Of a DNA stretch of 64,000 nucleotides, positions 1-13,265 are shown piece after piece (position 1 is the stretch's first letter; every line of letters starts with the position of its first letter). The DNA is from Larimichthys crocea (taxonomy: Eukaryota > Chordata > Actinopteri > Sciaenidae). Made by a program: the position numbers and the translations under genes. The DNA lies in contig NC_040019.1 of the NCBI RefSeq assembly GCF_000972845.2, forward strand, positions 9,677,868 to 9,741,867, given 5' to 3'. The notes beneath the pieces were generated by a model. It was not told the origin of the DNA. It saw only the letters and a list, made by a program, of their open reading frames with translations, and made no database searches.

Positions 1-1683
1 TATATATCAAAGAGGTTACATCGAGGTAAAAACCTTGAAATGGAAAGTGTACAACTATGATAAAGGTCCAATTGTTTCAGTGATTTAGCAGCTGATTGTT
101 TAAATTTCTTTGATTTTACTGAACTCTGCATTTTAGACCAGTTTAACATATAAAAAAGAAAAAGAAAAAAAAAGGAGGATCTTGATGTGAGCAGAGAGGG
201 GGGAAAAAGTGCTTTAAAGTTGTGAATTTTGAAAATATTTTAGAGGACATTTTGTCATGTCACACCAAAAACAACACACAGGTGTAAATGATGAAATGAA
301 TGGCGAAGCAACATATGTGCTAGTCCTAATAAAACAATAAAGTGCTGCCTAGCTAATCAGGCAATACACTGCTATAAAAGACGATCAACCGATTAACCCG
401 AATTGATTAAACCAAACAAACTTGACGTTATGTCTTTCTTATATTCACATTTACAGAGAGCAGTACAATGAGGGTCATGAGGTGCAGAGTGATTCAAATA
501 GGTTGAAAAGGAATCAAAAGAGAAAAGTTGCATTAACGTAACTGGAGGCCTGTGCATTAAAACTTAAGTTCAGCTTTATGAATATTTATTACCACAATTA
601 TCATTGTCTTTCATCACTGTTAGTGCAAAGTTTAGACTTCTCCAAAGATCTTTTGGTTCGATGACACTGGGGAGATAAAAGGGACTAAATAAAGGGGTCA
701 TAAACTTGGCAGGTTTAAAAAAGCAAACGCTTTTATGACAGTGCCTAGAATAAAATGTTTATTTAATAGAGTGACTACAGTTTACGCAGTAATAACTATA
801 ACATAGTGTTATTACACTAGATGGTCTTCCATGTCAAGTTGTCAGGACAGAGATCTCTAGTTTTCCACTGAAAGTGACATAAACCAAATAACACTAACAC
901 ACACACAACAGTCATATTAATTCAGAATGTTTAATTCATGGATGTGTCAGTTTCTGTGGCATATTCATGACAATATTGTGCGCACCCCTTCAAATAACGT
1001 GCCACCAAAAGTGTTTTGAGGGTGAGAGAGGAGGAGGTGGGGCTGTGAGCAGGAGAGGTAAGAGGATTCAAGAGAACGCGGAGGAGGATAGAGCAGGGAG
1101 GATGATGCACGGAGATGAGGGGAGAGACAGAAATAGAGAAGGTGGTGGGATGTGCAAGGAGAGGTGAGGCAGGAAAAAGTCAACAAGAGAATAGGTGCGA
1201 AGCATGAGACTCGAAAGACTGAAAAAGTTGGAATTCAGGGAGAAAGCAAAGGGGAGAGGTGCAGAGAGCTGTAAGAACACAGCAAGAGAGAATTCACGAT
1301 AAGTTAACACGGAGGGATAAAACACCTGACATCCATAAAGGTGAGATGATGTAATGAATGTTTAAAAAAATGCAAGAGGAGAGAGAGGATGATCAATTAC
1401 ACCACATAAGGTGGGACGGTGAGAGAGAATATTTTGGTGAAAGAATTCTGCAGAAGTTAGGTGAGTTATCAGCTGCACTGTAGTGTGTGTACATGTCTAT
1501 GTTAATAGGGAATGACTGTAGTTACGACACAAACACTGTGAAAGACAACATAGAAGCTGTCACACTTACCTGCAAAAGGTTGTCACCAATGGTGTGATTC
1601 TATATGCATTTGCCATGCTACATGTATTCATGACTGATTCTATGTATATCCACAACCACATTCCGTAGTCTTATGTGTTCATG
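1..1683 (-). other. astn2: astn2 intron 2, 5' part
   Basis: Non-coding sequence downstream of exon 2 in the direction of transcription, continuing past the left edge. The main visible structure is the purine-rich block at 1017-1270 on the plus strand. No third exon was recognised: there is no open frame with a hydrophobic segment flanked by splice sites. Confidence 0.75.
1017..1270 (+). repeat. Purine-rich (GA) tract
   Basis: About 250 bp dominated by G and A on the plus strand (GAGAGAGGAGGAGGTGGGG and similar), so the astn2 transcript is pyrimidine-rich here. It lies about 420 bp after exon 2 in transcription order. It is low-complexity rather than a clean tandem repeat, and the open frames over it reflect composition only. 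Confidence 0.6.
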
Positions 1684-1689
1684 ACTTAC
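1684..1689 (-). other. astn2: Splice donor of astn2 exon 2
   Basis: The perfect consensus GTAAGT on the minus strand follows the last codon (Met, residue 216) and opens intron 2 in phase 0. Confidence 0.9.
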
Positions 1690-1877
1690 CATAACTGAAA
1701 TGTGCAGGAGATGCATGTGTTCATGTAGGACGTGAGCAGGCTCCCGGGCTGTTGGTTGCGTTGTCTCAGCCAGAAGCTCAGACTCAGTCATGGACACATG
1801 AAAGTACAGTGTCCCATTTTCCAACCACTGTTGCTTCCAGTGTACCTGAGAAATATCCTCTCCCGTACCCGACATCT
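1690..1877 (-). CDS. astn2: astrotactin-2, coding exon 2
   Basis: Second coding exon, 188 bp, residues 154-216. It completes the Glu codon split by intron 1, then reads MSGTGEDISQVHWKQQWLENG and ends LLHISVM. HWKQQWLENGTLYFHVSM is the most conserved block of the astrotactin N-terminal ectodomain, and LYFHVSM matches ASTN2 better than ASTN1 (family knowledge). An N-glycosylation sequon, NGT, is at residue 174. The acceptor is TTCTCTGCAG after a long pyrimidine tract; the donor is a perfect GTAAGT directly after the ATG of the final Met, so the exon ends in phase 0. In the family the next residues (GGLIALLL-type) open the first transmembrane segment, which would therefore be encoded by exon 3, beyond the left edge. 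I saw no frameshift or stop in the exon. Confidence 0.94.
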
Positions 1878-1906
1878 CTGCAGAGAACAGGGGAAGAGAA
1901 AAAAAG
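1878..1906 (-). other. astn2: Splice acceptor and pyrimidine tract of astn2 exon 2
   Basis: On the minus strand a C/T-rich tract with a run of seven T is followed by TTCTCTGCAG, directly before the exon base AG of the split Glu codon. It is a strong consensus acceptor. Confidence 0.9.
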
Positions 1907-4900
1907 GAAAAGGGTTTGTGAGATGAGCATTTAATCCATGGGATATTGACATTTAAACTGTGTGTAAAGTACACATTTTTCCCCAACCTGTATTATGTGA
2001 ACATTTAAAAGAAAAAAAACAAACATAGAAATAGCCTGTGAAAAATAAACCAAAGTCTATGTTTGACAGGTTATGCATTGGTATTCAGTGCTCTGTCTCA
2101 ATGCACATCAACACAGTTCTGCAACTAGAAAGGCTCTTGACTCTTGAATAGCCGGACAGAATTTTTAGGCTGTTATTTGTGCAGCTGCCTTAGTAAGAAT
2201 TACTGTCAAGCAATTGAATTGCTTAGCTGCTTTGATGAAATCTTCATGACAAGTTTTTCACCCATGGTGTTAGTGAGAGATTTGTCTAAATTCAAAATTA
2301 ATAAGTGGCAAGCATTGCAAATGTTTCAGCCATCACAGTCAATACAGCATTTCAATCCTGGACAAAATGAATCACAGATGGGAAATACTTATCCCAGTTA
2401 ATATCCATTTTATTTACACTCCTCTTTTTTAGTCAGACAAGAAACACAGATAAAAAACCTTTACAAATGTGAAGACAATGGATTCATCAAGCCCGATTAA
2501 AATCACATGTCCAAAGCAGTTGTAGAAATTCTGTCCCACCATTTCATGTCCTTTTCCTATCTGCATAAATCATCCTACATTTTCTACCAATATTAATCCA
2601 TTATCGCCGGGCCGGTGCTGGCATTAACTATCCTACATCAAAGAAAGAGCTGGAAACATTTAAAAGCAAAGCAGAGAGAAAATGTGCAAAATGGGGAAAA
2701 AAATAAAAAATTAAATAAAATAATAATAATAATAATAAAGAAGGACCAAAAACAAAACAAACACATACCCAATAGTAATTCATGGGGCAATGAAAAAAGA
2801 TATATATATATATATATATATATGATATATATATATATATATATAAAAAACAGGGAGATCACAGGTTTATCTCTATATGGATGATGGCACAAGAATCTAA
2901 TGCTATCAAGTGGGAGTGGTTGTTCAGTAGAGGAGTACTAAGAAGCCTCGGGGAGCCTCAGATTGCGAGGCTTGATACAGTGTTTGTCATGTGGCTGGGT
3001 GACAAGGGCATAGACATCTGCTGACATCTTCTATCAGTGGCAGGTAGCAAATGACAAATGGCTTTCGCTGTAGCTGGTTATTAACCCACTGACTCTGGGT
3101 CAGAGGACATGGACAGCTGGGGAGGGTTATGAGGGCTATGCTCAATAGTGCCATGGCCCCTCAGGTGCAAGGAAGGACCGTGTAAATTAGACATCCTCTT
3201 AAAAAATGACACACATATATAAGACAGATAGACATCTTGCTATTTATACTCTATTAACTACTGCGGAATATTAAGTATAGTCACATAGGGCTGCAATTAC
3301 CATTTATATTCCTTATGCTCTCCTCTATCCTTTTCCCTATTATTTTTCCAATACATCAAATAATTAAAATAGTGACAAATCATCAAAATCAATGACCATT
3401 GATTATTTCAGTATTAAGCCAAAGTACACATTATGTGGATCCTTCTCCTTCCCTGTGAAAGTACACTTTCCCTTATCCTCCCTCTTGTACAGTAATAGTG
3501 AGGTGTTCTATACTTTTGCTGACTACAGCTTATGATAAAATTTTGTGGGGTGTGAAACACTTAAATGCCATAACTGCTGCCTATTCAACTCTTTATGTTT
3601 AATCTGCGGGCTGAAGACACACTGCTTGACCTTTCACCTTGACGAGAGATAAAGCTTCGTCTGCTGGGCCAACAGTGAGGTGCCTCCTGCCATCTGTTAG
3701 GGTTTTAAACAGACCTTATCATGCTCCTGTCAAATTTACCTTGGCACTTTGCTCACATGCTTTATGTTGATTTTCAGATAGTCTTGTGCATAATCTGAAT
3801 TATTTAAAGCTAACACTTAGTCTGATCCAAATTAAAAGTGAGTATTCATGTGATAAACCGTAAAGTGACTCCTGCAATAATAGAAGCCATCACATTGCAG
3901 GATGGATGGACAGTAATAGAGTTTCTAGGGTTGTTACCTACCTTTGTGCGATTGTTATGCATATGAGGAAGCTCAGTAAGCATGCTATTTAAAGACAAAA
4001 GGATTGTGTCAGTGTGTGTGTGGTGTATGTGTGTGTGTCCTTGTCTTTTGTGCTATGAGGCTTGTCATTGGGCACCAAGCCAGACGTTACTGGGATATAG
4101 GTGTATGGCCTCAAGGTCTGCTTGTAATTCATTAGGAGGAACATTATTAATGTGTATGTGTGCATGACTGTGCGGATATGTGTCTACTGCATGTGTGTGA
4201 GTAAAGCCAGTATGCTCCCGGCAAGCGTGTCAGCACAACAGTGTATCCCAAGTCCAAGGACAACCCAAAGGAATGCTGTACTGAACATTGCATAGACCTA
4301 AAAAAATGTCTCCCTTAATTATATTGATCACAGAGAAATGGTGATGCATCACACTGCTTGAATCCTTACGGGGTAAAACAGCTTATTTGAAGTACTTGTG
4401 TTTTTGGGGTTATCCACATTGTGGCCATAAAGATGAAGACAAAAAAAACGTTGTGGCTGTCACATTATTCAAAATTGCTTAAACAACAAAAAAGGTGGGA
4501 GACCGGCTTTTGTGGCATCATCCATTTATCTGAATCAAGGGACCACACCGGGTGATTTTGTATTGTTTGGTTCCAACTATAAATAAATAGTGTACTTTAC
4601 ATTATTGCAGAGGTTTTCAATTCATTTTCTACCTTGCAAGCAGCCATTGACAAAGATATAACCAGCAATATTATGCATTCATTTTGCTGAAGTTATGAAA
4701 TTGTGGAATGATAGTGTAGCTCTCTTAGTGTTAGCCATTTTCAAATATTCTGTAATGTGAGACATTTCATCTGCTGAAGAACATTGCAATGATGAGCTTT
4801 TAGGAAACAGTAATGTCAGGAGAAGATTAGTGAATTCCCCTGCTTCTTGCATTAAAAGGGTTGCTCTTTAGCAGAACAAAAAACTTAAAAGTATTCCAGT

Positions 4901-6367
4901 GTCCAATTGCACCAACAGGTCAGGTTTTCAAAATTATATCAACTGCAAGCAAGATAGTTCATATTCAGTCTGTGCAAGTGTATTTTCATATGATTAAAAA
5001 TGACCTGGACAAACTGCTTTATGAAATAAAAATGTATGCTAAGCTTCTGAAAATAGTAGCAGCAGTCTATCGCTGTGGAGCTTGAAAGCAACTCTAAATG
5101 TGTCACAACTGGATAACTGATTGTGTAAATCTATGCTGTTTGCACTGTATATATTTCTCCCAATTGTTCTTCTTTGGATGACAATGAAAGCTTTCTTTAT
5201 TGAGTGACTAAGTGGTTCAAAGAAGTTTTTTCATCTTTGACTGATGATATGGATCACTGATCTTTAGTGAGCAGCCATCTATGAGTTGGTGGATGAGTTA
5301 AATATATACCTGAGGTAGGAAAGTATGAAAACCTTTATTTAGTCCCTTTTTACTTCTCATGAAGTTGCATAACAATCAGGACAGAAGGCCTTTTTATTCT
5401 ATGCTATGCCCTCACTGTAGGAGCTGAACACTCAACGATAGCAGAATGCTTTTTGCATGAGCTGGTGATTGTCATAAGTGCACACTCTTGCTGTGTTTTT
5501 CTTCATCGCTTTTATTTTATCTGTCTGTCCTTTAAGATCTTTCATCCTTTCTTCTATCATTTGCAAGGTTTGGCTAAAAATGCCAAGTTCAATTTTAGAG
5601 TTCAGACTGTGGTTTTCACATTCTTCAAATTTTGCCTTGAGCAAAAGCGATTTCCACTTAGCACAGTCTCACACAGTTGGATATTTGATGAGAAGAGGCT
5701 GCTCACAGCCCACATACAACTCTAACCCAGAATGCTTGTATCCTGAATTCATGTTGGAATGACACAAAAGACAACGTTTTACTCATTTGCACCAGGATAT
5801 TTCACATTCATTTAACCAGGAGAAATTAAATCAGCTGCAGAAGAACATCACATAAGTGAACATACATCTGTTGTTGGCTTTAACAATCAAACCATAACTA
5901 AATAGTGTTTTTTTTCTTCCAAATCCAGTCTGTCACCTCTATCAAACCTGAATTACATTCACTGATTTTAGTACTGTAACTGCATGTTGCAGGTTCCAAT
6001 TAAACCCAGACCACCTTGATTATCATCATTGATCACTGAGCCAGACAAACTGTTGTACTGTTCAGTGAACCAATGATAAACATGAACATGTGTTAAGTAA
6101 GTGATCTGTGTCACCTTAAACCAGGTGTTTGTTTGCTTCCCTTTGTGCAGATATCCATCATCATTGTAGATTTCAGCGATCAGATCTAATTGCCATCTTG
6201 CTAGTTGTTTCGCTTCACAGAAGGCAGCTGTTTTCAACAAGCGAGCTGTGAAGACCAAGCGTACACTGACAAATGTACTTTATCTCACACTTCTTCAAAG
6301 TTAAAAGTTCTACAAAGCTAATGTACTTATTAATTTAGGGATTTCATTTATTGATTTAATGGCGATG
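1907..6367. other. Intron 1 segment with no gene
   Basis: AT-rich intronic DNA. Apart from the AAT/AT microsatellites near 2.7-2.8 kb and a short TG-rich stretch near 4.0 kb, I see no repeat with boundaries and no coding signature. Reading frames here are short and lack splice or family signals. Confidence 0.6.
2718..2845. repeat. (AAT)n followed by (AT)n microsatellite
   Basis: An AAT tract of about seven units at 2718-2739, then a mostly pure AT tract at 2800-2845 broken by one G. It sits in intron 1 about 900 bp from the exon 2 acceptor. Confidence 0.85.
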
Positions 6368-6664
6368 CAGTTGCTGGTTGCAACCCCCCCACCTTACCCT
6401 CTCCTCCATAGCGTGAACGACAAACTACGGTGCCCACGAGATGTGTAGAAACACAGAATTGCCTATCTAGAGCCAGCGTTCCATTCCTTCATAAAACACT
6501 GTAGAAACATGGTGTCTGTTGATACAAAAGCCTCAAAACATAAATGATTCTTATTTTCAATACCGTTCTTATTACACTAATGAAAACATAGTCATACATA
6601 TTATATTCCATTTCTGTCGTATTTGGGAAGGAGCCTCCTAAATCTTACTCACTGGACCTTTAAA
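6368..6664 (+). repeat. Degenerate copy of a high-copy teleost repeat
   Basis: The order of motifs (GTTGCAACCCC near the start; GACAAACTACGGTG; CTAGAGCCAGCG; GTAGAAACATGG; ATTCTTATTTTCA; ACACTAATGAAAACATA; TCACTGGACCTTT at the end) matches, from memory, a very common dispersed repeat of percomorph fish genomes. The copy is diverged and I could not identify a target duplication or exact ends. It is probably a non-autonomous DNA transposon, but the family is not established here. Confidence 0.55.
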
Positions 6665-9600
6665 AGTAAAATCCACCCTAACACTGAATATACATTTGCT
6701 GTTCCAACATTTCAGCATTTGAATTAGTAGGGATTAGTTCTTCGTTACGCTGAGCAAGAGGGAGAGGAATCGTAATGATGTTTTCCTGAGACAAATCCTG
6801 GAGCTGCTCCACTGATTGCGAGTAACGGAAAAAACTCCTTTAACACTACGATGGGACCCATGGTGATTTTACTGGGATACGGATATATTTTCTGAATCAC
6901 AGCTGGAACTCATTTGAATAGAATGTCTGAAAAATTCTACGAGCCCACAGAGTCAAAATCTAATTCTGTGTCAATGGACCATCTCCGAAATGTATTACCT
7001 GAATACATTTTCAGTTCAATCCCCACTGCTCTTATTTCCAGCTAGGGGAATGGTAGTCTGTGTTTGGAGATACTTCACTGTCTGAAATTTTGTTCTAACG
7101 GGAAGTGGAGTGTCCCTTGAATTCAAACTACAACAACAATATATGCCATTGAATATTACTCTCATGAACAGATTTATTTTTTAAACAACATATTTATCTT
7201 CATTTTAGCATCATCGGAGTGTGGCTTGCTATTATTGTGATTGTGTTGATCACCGTCAAGGTTGCGCTGCCTCCAACAGTGTGACAGATGGCAGATAAGA
7301 GTTCAAAACAGGTGTCTAGGACAACTCCTGTGTCTAGGAGCTGACAAACATACATGCACATACATACACAGTTGTCGGCCCACCCACACAGGAACACACA
7401 TTCCCAAATGGTTGGCATTGATCAGTTTAAAGGTGATCATAGCAGCGAAGAGTCAGTGATTGTGCAAGCCTGACAGCTTCTTGACAGTTTGTCAGCTCGG
7501 CAACAAGCCCGTGTCATCAACATTTACGATGATGAAAGTTGGCACCCTAAAGGCACTTTGCTGCCTGTCATTACATACGTGGCATAACGCGTCCGTCTTC
7601 CACTGACTGCACAGCACATCCCATTGCTCTGGCTGCTTATAGTATGGATGTCTTGTGACAACACAATAGGCAGATGAATATTCAATAATTCATATGAGAG
7701 ATGGATGGAGGTAAGATTCATTGGTTTCAAATGTCTCAGCCCAAAAATGAAAGCAAGGACAGAAAAGGAGAGGTGAGAGTATGTGAAAGAGAGAGACAAG
7801 CAGACAGAGAGGAAGAGACAGAAGGGGGAAGGGGATTTATCAGTCTGACACTCATCAAAAGTGTTCAGGAATATTAGCATACCGCCTCGACATTCAAATC
7901 CCGCTTCAAAACGTCTGTCAGCTGTGACAATGGAAAATTCTACATGTTAAACTTCACACTACTGTCAGATGAAAATGGTTCATCAGCAGCAAAACAAACA
8001 AATTGAAGGAAAAAATAACATCTTTCATTAGCTACTAAATGATCTTGGTGTCACATCCTCCCATTTCAAAAATGCTAATTGTCCCCATTGCCATTTATAA
8101 TGACCTGATGGGAGCTATAGAATATTTAGGCAAATACAGGATGAGATACAAAAAGGCATGCAGGGTTCTCCTTTTTATTTTAACACCCATGCAACTAAAT
8201 GCCACCCCAACGTCTCATTACAAACACTAATGAAATAGCTGGCATTCACATTAAGACCAATGAAAATGAAACCAATTAAAAATGCATCAAGACTTGTTTT
8301 TTCCTTTTTCTTTTTCCAGGAAACATAACAGTGCTATCTACACTAGCCTGACACACAGTGGGATATTATGCATATAAGTGTGCGTCTGTTGAAATGCTTC
8401 GGTATCCTAGAAGGTGGACCATGTTCTTTTCACACCATCAATGAGCCATGCCTAAATCTATTTGGAAAAGACAGAGTGCCACATTTTGGTGAAATTCTTT
8501 GATGTAAATGAAAAGTCAAATTGAATTGTTATCACCTGCCCAAGTTAACTCAGTTAACGCGTACCTGAACATCCCCTCAATCCCCATGAGGATCCAAAAA
8601 TATTCTACAAAGAGAGATTTATTATTTATTTATTTATTTATTTTTTAAATCTGTCTTTCAATGGACAAGCTGAAAGTTCACTGTTGTCTTGTTTTCAGCC
8701 AGCACTAGCCAAATCAGCATTAGCTGATTCTAGGGCTTAATAACTACTGCATTGCAGTAAACGGTTAGTCATGTGAGACCAACTTCCCTTGCACATTATT
8801 GTGTAATTACATTTTGCTATATGACTAGACTTTTCTGAGGTTAAGCACCACTTTCACTGCAAATTTAGGTATTTTGGATTTCAGTAATCAAGAAGAGGAA
8901 TTTCCTTATATAGTCAAATTAGCATTTCCAATTTAGAACTGGTGTAAAATAACTGGTACGAAATAGCACAAAGGCAGATTTTGAGTGTCACTTAAAATAC
9001 CCCAACACCAAGCCTTTGAAAAGGCTGGTGCATGTTTTACACTTTCAGCCACGTTACCGACACATAGTTATATCGCATAATTGTGTCCATTGTGATAGAA
9101 TACCATTGTCAGGCAAGTTTGAAATTGTCAACAAAACCTATTATCTAAATTCAATGGCTGTCTGTAAACTCAAATAAAAATCAAAAAACGGTGGCATGCT
9201 TTGGGAAAAGTACAGTTCTTTCTCTCATTTTGCTCTTTGCTTTTGTGGGTTTTCATCTGTTTTTTGTGATTTAGCACCAGCCGTTTGAGAGTGCAATACT
9301 ACTGTCGAATATTTGTTATGATTATATAACTTTTAATTTAAAAAAATAATAATACTGAGCAACACAAGACATAGCAGCCAGTTAATATTACTTATTAGTC
9401 CAACAGCAAGAAGCCCAGCTCAGCCTTTTATATCATGAATCTCTCATCAGCAACTAAAGGTCACTCCTAGATTAATTTTTTTCCAGTGGCTTCTTCTCCT
9501 TTCCTCTTCTTAGCTTCCTCTGTGAACGTCCTCTTCAGTCTTGTTGCCTCTGTCATCATGTCTGTAGGTTATATTGCCCACTTGCTCAGCTCTGGTTCTG

Positions 9601-12600
9601 GCACGACACAGGTTCTGCTCCTCTTCAGCATTAACCCACGCCCTGGACTGGAAATCCTCCTCTCTCCTGAGGTCCAATCCACCTGTGGTACAAACACTAA
9701 CACTCACAGTGCTCTGAGCTTTAAGATGCCCATTATTCTAACAGTTCTAATAATAATCTAACATCTAGTACTGGGATTTATATTGAATATCCAAGTTGTA
9801 AAATTAACAAAAACAAGCTAAAAAACAAAACAAAACACTGTCAGTATTTTCTCCTTCATTCAGACTTCTAAGCACTATAGACTGCTGTCACTATACCTCT
9901 CAGCTTAATCAGCACTGTAGGATCCAATTCTGTTGACTCAACACCGGTCTCACTGGATGACCTGTTTTTCACCTCACTTCCCCACATGCTCCTCACTGCA
10001 GAGGCCACTCAATATACATTTACAGCTGAATTTTCTCAAGATGAAATGTCTAACTAGCACTCTCTCCACCACCACTAATAGTCTTACTAGTCACTAATTT
10101 AAGGTACTTTATGAATGTAACTTCTTTTTTCCCCTTGAGTTAGTCACTGCCAGACTGTCTTAAAAGTATTTAAAGTGACTAATGCAGTTCATTCTAAATT
10201 ATTGTTGCTGTGCATACAGTATGTGAAGAAAAAAGCCATTCTAGTTAACATCAGTGGCACAGGAGTAATGGATTAGAGACAGTGAAACCAACTCTGCCCT
10301 TTGAGTTCTTAGTGGGGTCCCGTGAAGGATCTCCTGCTAACGAGAGGCCCTGCCAGCGCCACTCAGGCCTTATCACTGATGTCCACACCCACGCTAGCTC
10401 CTACCGCGTTCAATCACAGTGGCAGCTGTTGGACTGCGCACTGACCACCTCCTACAGAAAACCAATCATATTTTCAGAGACACCGCCAGTGAGCCTCCCA
10501 GCATGAAGGAGAAGGTGACTTATGACTTCAGAACACACAACCCAAGGTGCGGCAGTAACAGTATTAGGAAGTCGCAGTGAGTGTCTTAAAGAAAGCAGAT
10601 ATTTCATCCTTGTTTATCCCCGGTAAACATCCCAGAAGTTAATTGAAAGTCACAGCCATATAACGCATCATACTCCTGCAGAAACCGAAAATAAAAATCC
10701 AATAAAAATTTTAACTACTAAAACTACAACTTAGCTATCCAGAAATGTTGCTTAACACTGTCTTACATAGTTTACCAACAAAGACGAGTGCAAACTAAGC
10801 AATGAATTACAGGATAGCATTTGTTTTATAGTGGGACTAAGACCTCTGGGAACCTGTTGTGACAGTGTAAATAGAATAAACAAATAGCTGCATGCCATTG
10901 GTCCCGCTGTGGCATAGTGGATTATCTCTCATTAGCAGTGAATACATTCTGTTGTGTGTGTCATCGTCCATGTGTCTGTGTGTGTGTGTGTGTTTGTGTG
11001 TGCTTTCCATGCACATGCGCCTACGTACTATATGCCTCCATTGTTGATCAAGGTCAGCTCAGCTTTGAAATCTTTTAATTCCATATTCAAAATAACGTCC
11101 CTTTGCAGATTTCAGTATCCAATTAAGTCAGAATACAATTTTGTATCATTAACCCACTAAAAAACATTTAAACAAGTGTAATTTATGTGAGGATCTATAA
11201 ATGCTTTGTCCCTTGCGCTCTTCAGGATTAGTGAGGCACAGTGCCAGAAAAAAAAAAAGGAAAAAAAAAAAATCAGGAGACCTCCCACTCCTAATGTATT
11301 TAAAGTGACACATTAACAGGATAAACAGTCCCCTTATCTGCTGAGTGCATAGACTTCTTCTAAAACACGACAATCCCATTAACAAGACCTATTCTGATTT
11401 CACATCTCTCTCAGTCTCCCTTTATATAATGTAAAGCTTGTCCACCGATGGGGGTTGTCTTCTGGTGCCAAAGTGGGAGGCTCAGGTGTAATAGTACACA
11501 TTAAGATTGACTAATCCTTTGTTTTGGCCTCTTCAATTGAGACCTCAGTCGGAAAAAAAGAAGAGTCAAATGCAACGACACAGTGCATTTAGACTGCATT
11601 GCAGCATTCATGTCAACCTGTGCCTATGAGACTAAACATAAAAACAAATGCATCTGCAAAGATGTTGATGTTACAAAAAAAGCTCTGTGCCCTCAAGATA
11701 TGTAATAAGGAATGTCCTCAACGGAGCTGAATGAGAACCAATGTCATTTTCTTTCTGTTAAATCCAGGGGATATTTACTTAGCCTGCTGCAAAAAAAACA
11801 TCTGTAGCACAAATAAAAAATGCATCACCTCCATTTTTAGGGCTATTTATTAAAACCACAGATGTAACAATCACTTTGATTTGCATAGCACCAGTAAAAA
11901 TATCAACTGTTTCACATGTTGCCCATGGAATTGTGTTTTCTACCAGTCAACTTAATGGCAGTGGTATTTTATTATAGAGAGAATGCATATGAAACAAGAG
12001 CGTATTTATCCCATACTTCTGATGAAATACTAGGTAAATGGTCAAATGTCATTGTCTCAACAAAAAGATCAGTGATTGAATACGTTATGAATAAAGTAAG
12101 ACTTCATAAAGGGCTGAAAAAGTCAATGTTGTAAAGGGATAAATCAATAATACAGCAGGCCATTTTAAGAAGTATTACCGGTAACTTTTATCATATTGAA
12201 CTGTACCACTGGACCCATTTAAAGTCAGGTAACATTTAAGCAAGAGACTGCAGATTCATCATGGCTTTGAGGCCAAAACAATTTATCATTTGAACTTGAA
12301 CAGAGTTTGTTTACTGAAGCTGTGTGAAATCCACAAGCTTATAAAGTTTGGATTGACCGAAGCTTAGAGGTTGATATAGATTTTGGCTTAAGATTCTAAT
12401 GATGCTGGCAGGAGCTCTGTTTTAGGAGCTCTACCATCTTGGTCACACTGATCTCAGTATGACAGTCCGGCTTCTGCTATTATCCTGCGTGGGTCCTGGT
12501 TACAGTGCCAGCAAAAATGGCTTTGTAACAACAGACCATAATGTGTTAAGTGTACCCAACTGAAAAGTGCACTGGTCAAGGAGGAATTTATACTGGGAAT

Positions 12601-12842
12601 TCAACTGGGACGTTTTCCACATTTGCCAGTATGTGGTTGCACAGGAGAAAATCACAAATAGCTTGGTCAAGGATTTGATGTCATGGCTGTCAAGGGTCAC
12701 CACATGGGATGCCGACAGCCAACTCCCACTTGGTTCAGGCACTGTTCTGTTGTATTATCGTTCTCTGCCTGGACTTAAGCCTCTGCTGTCTAACCCAAGC
12801 GGTAATCTGTGGGCGAGAAACAAAGCCAAAGTGGAAGTGCTA
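6665..12842. other. Intron 1 segment with no gene
   Basis: AT-rich intronic DNA with a TTTA microsatellite at 8.6 kb, two A runs at 11.25 kb and a short TG microsatellite near 10.98 kb. A comparatively GC-rich stretch at 10275-10515 stands out but has no recognisable coding or repeat content. A 105-codon open frame at 12567-12884 shows no family resemblance. Confidence 0.55.
8618..8646. repeat. (TTTA)n microsatellite
   Basis: About six units of ATTT/TTTA followed by a T run. Confidence 0.8.
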
Positions 12843-13265
12843 AAAACTGCAATACTAGCCGCTGGAGGCAGGCTCCAGAAGTAAGTCAATATCCATGAGC
12901 CTCCGTATTAAAATGCCCAACTTCACAGCAGGAATAAACCGTACAAAAAACAATTTCAGCTAATTTCCACATTAATGACAACTGTATTGTACTGTACTGA
13001 GTGTTTATTCTTTAACTCCCTTTCAAAGTTGCACATAATTAACATCGTGGCTGCTTTGATTGACAGGTAGGTGCAGTTATAGAAGGCTTGATAGAGCACC
13101 CAGTCATAATTCGCTCCACCTTAGGTCCACTGGTGATCTACGTCTTTGCAATTATTTAGATTAGCCGGGAGGCGGAAGAAGCAGTACAGCCAACATGGCA
13201 GCAACGCAGAATATTTTCAGTGGCACTTCGGAAATCGTCACTCATGCTCTGTCCATTCTTTATAC
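12843..13265 (+). repeat. Copy of a dispersed teleost repeat
   Basis: Recognised from memory by ordered motifs: CTAAAAACTGCAAT just before the start, GGCTCCAGAAGTAAGTCAAT, TAAAATGCCCAACTTCACAG, GTACAAAAAACA, CAGCTAATTTCC, GACAACTGTA, CATAATTAA, GGCTGCTTTGATTGACAGGT, TATAGAAGGC and TCCACTGGTGATC. This string of motifs recurs in many fish genomes. No terminal repeats or target duplication were found, so the borders are approximate and the element class is undetermined. Confidence 0.55.

Noticed and set aside
10909..10920. TGGCATAGTGG, a good match to a tRNA A box
   Set aside because: No B box at the required spacing and no clover-leaf; neither a tRNA gene nor a clear SINE head.
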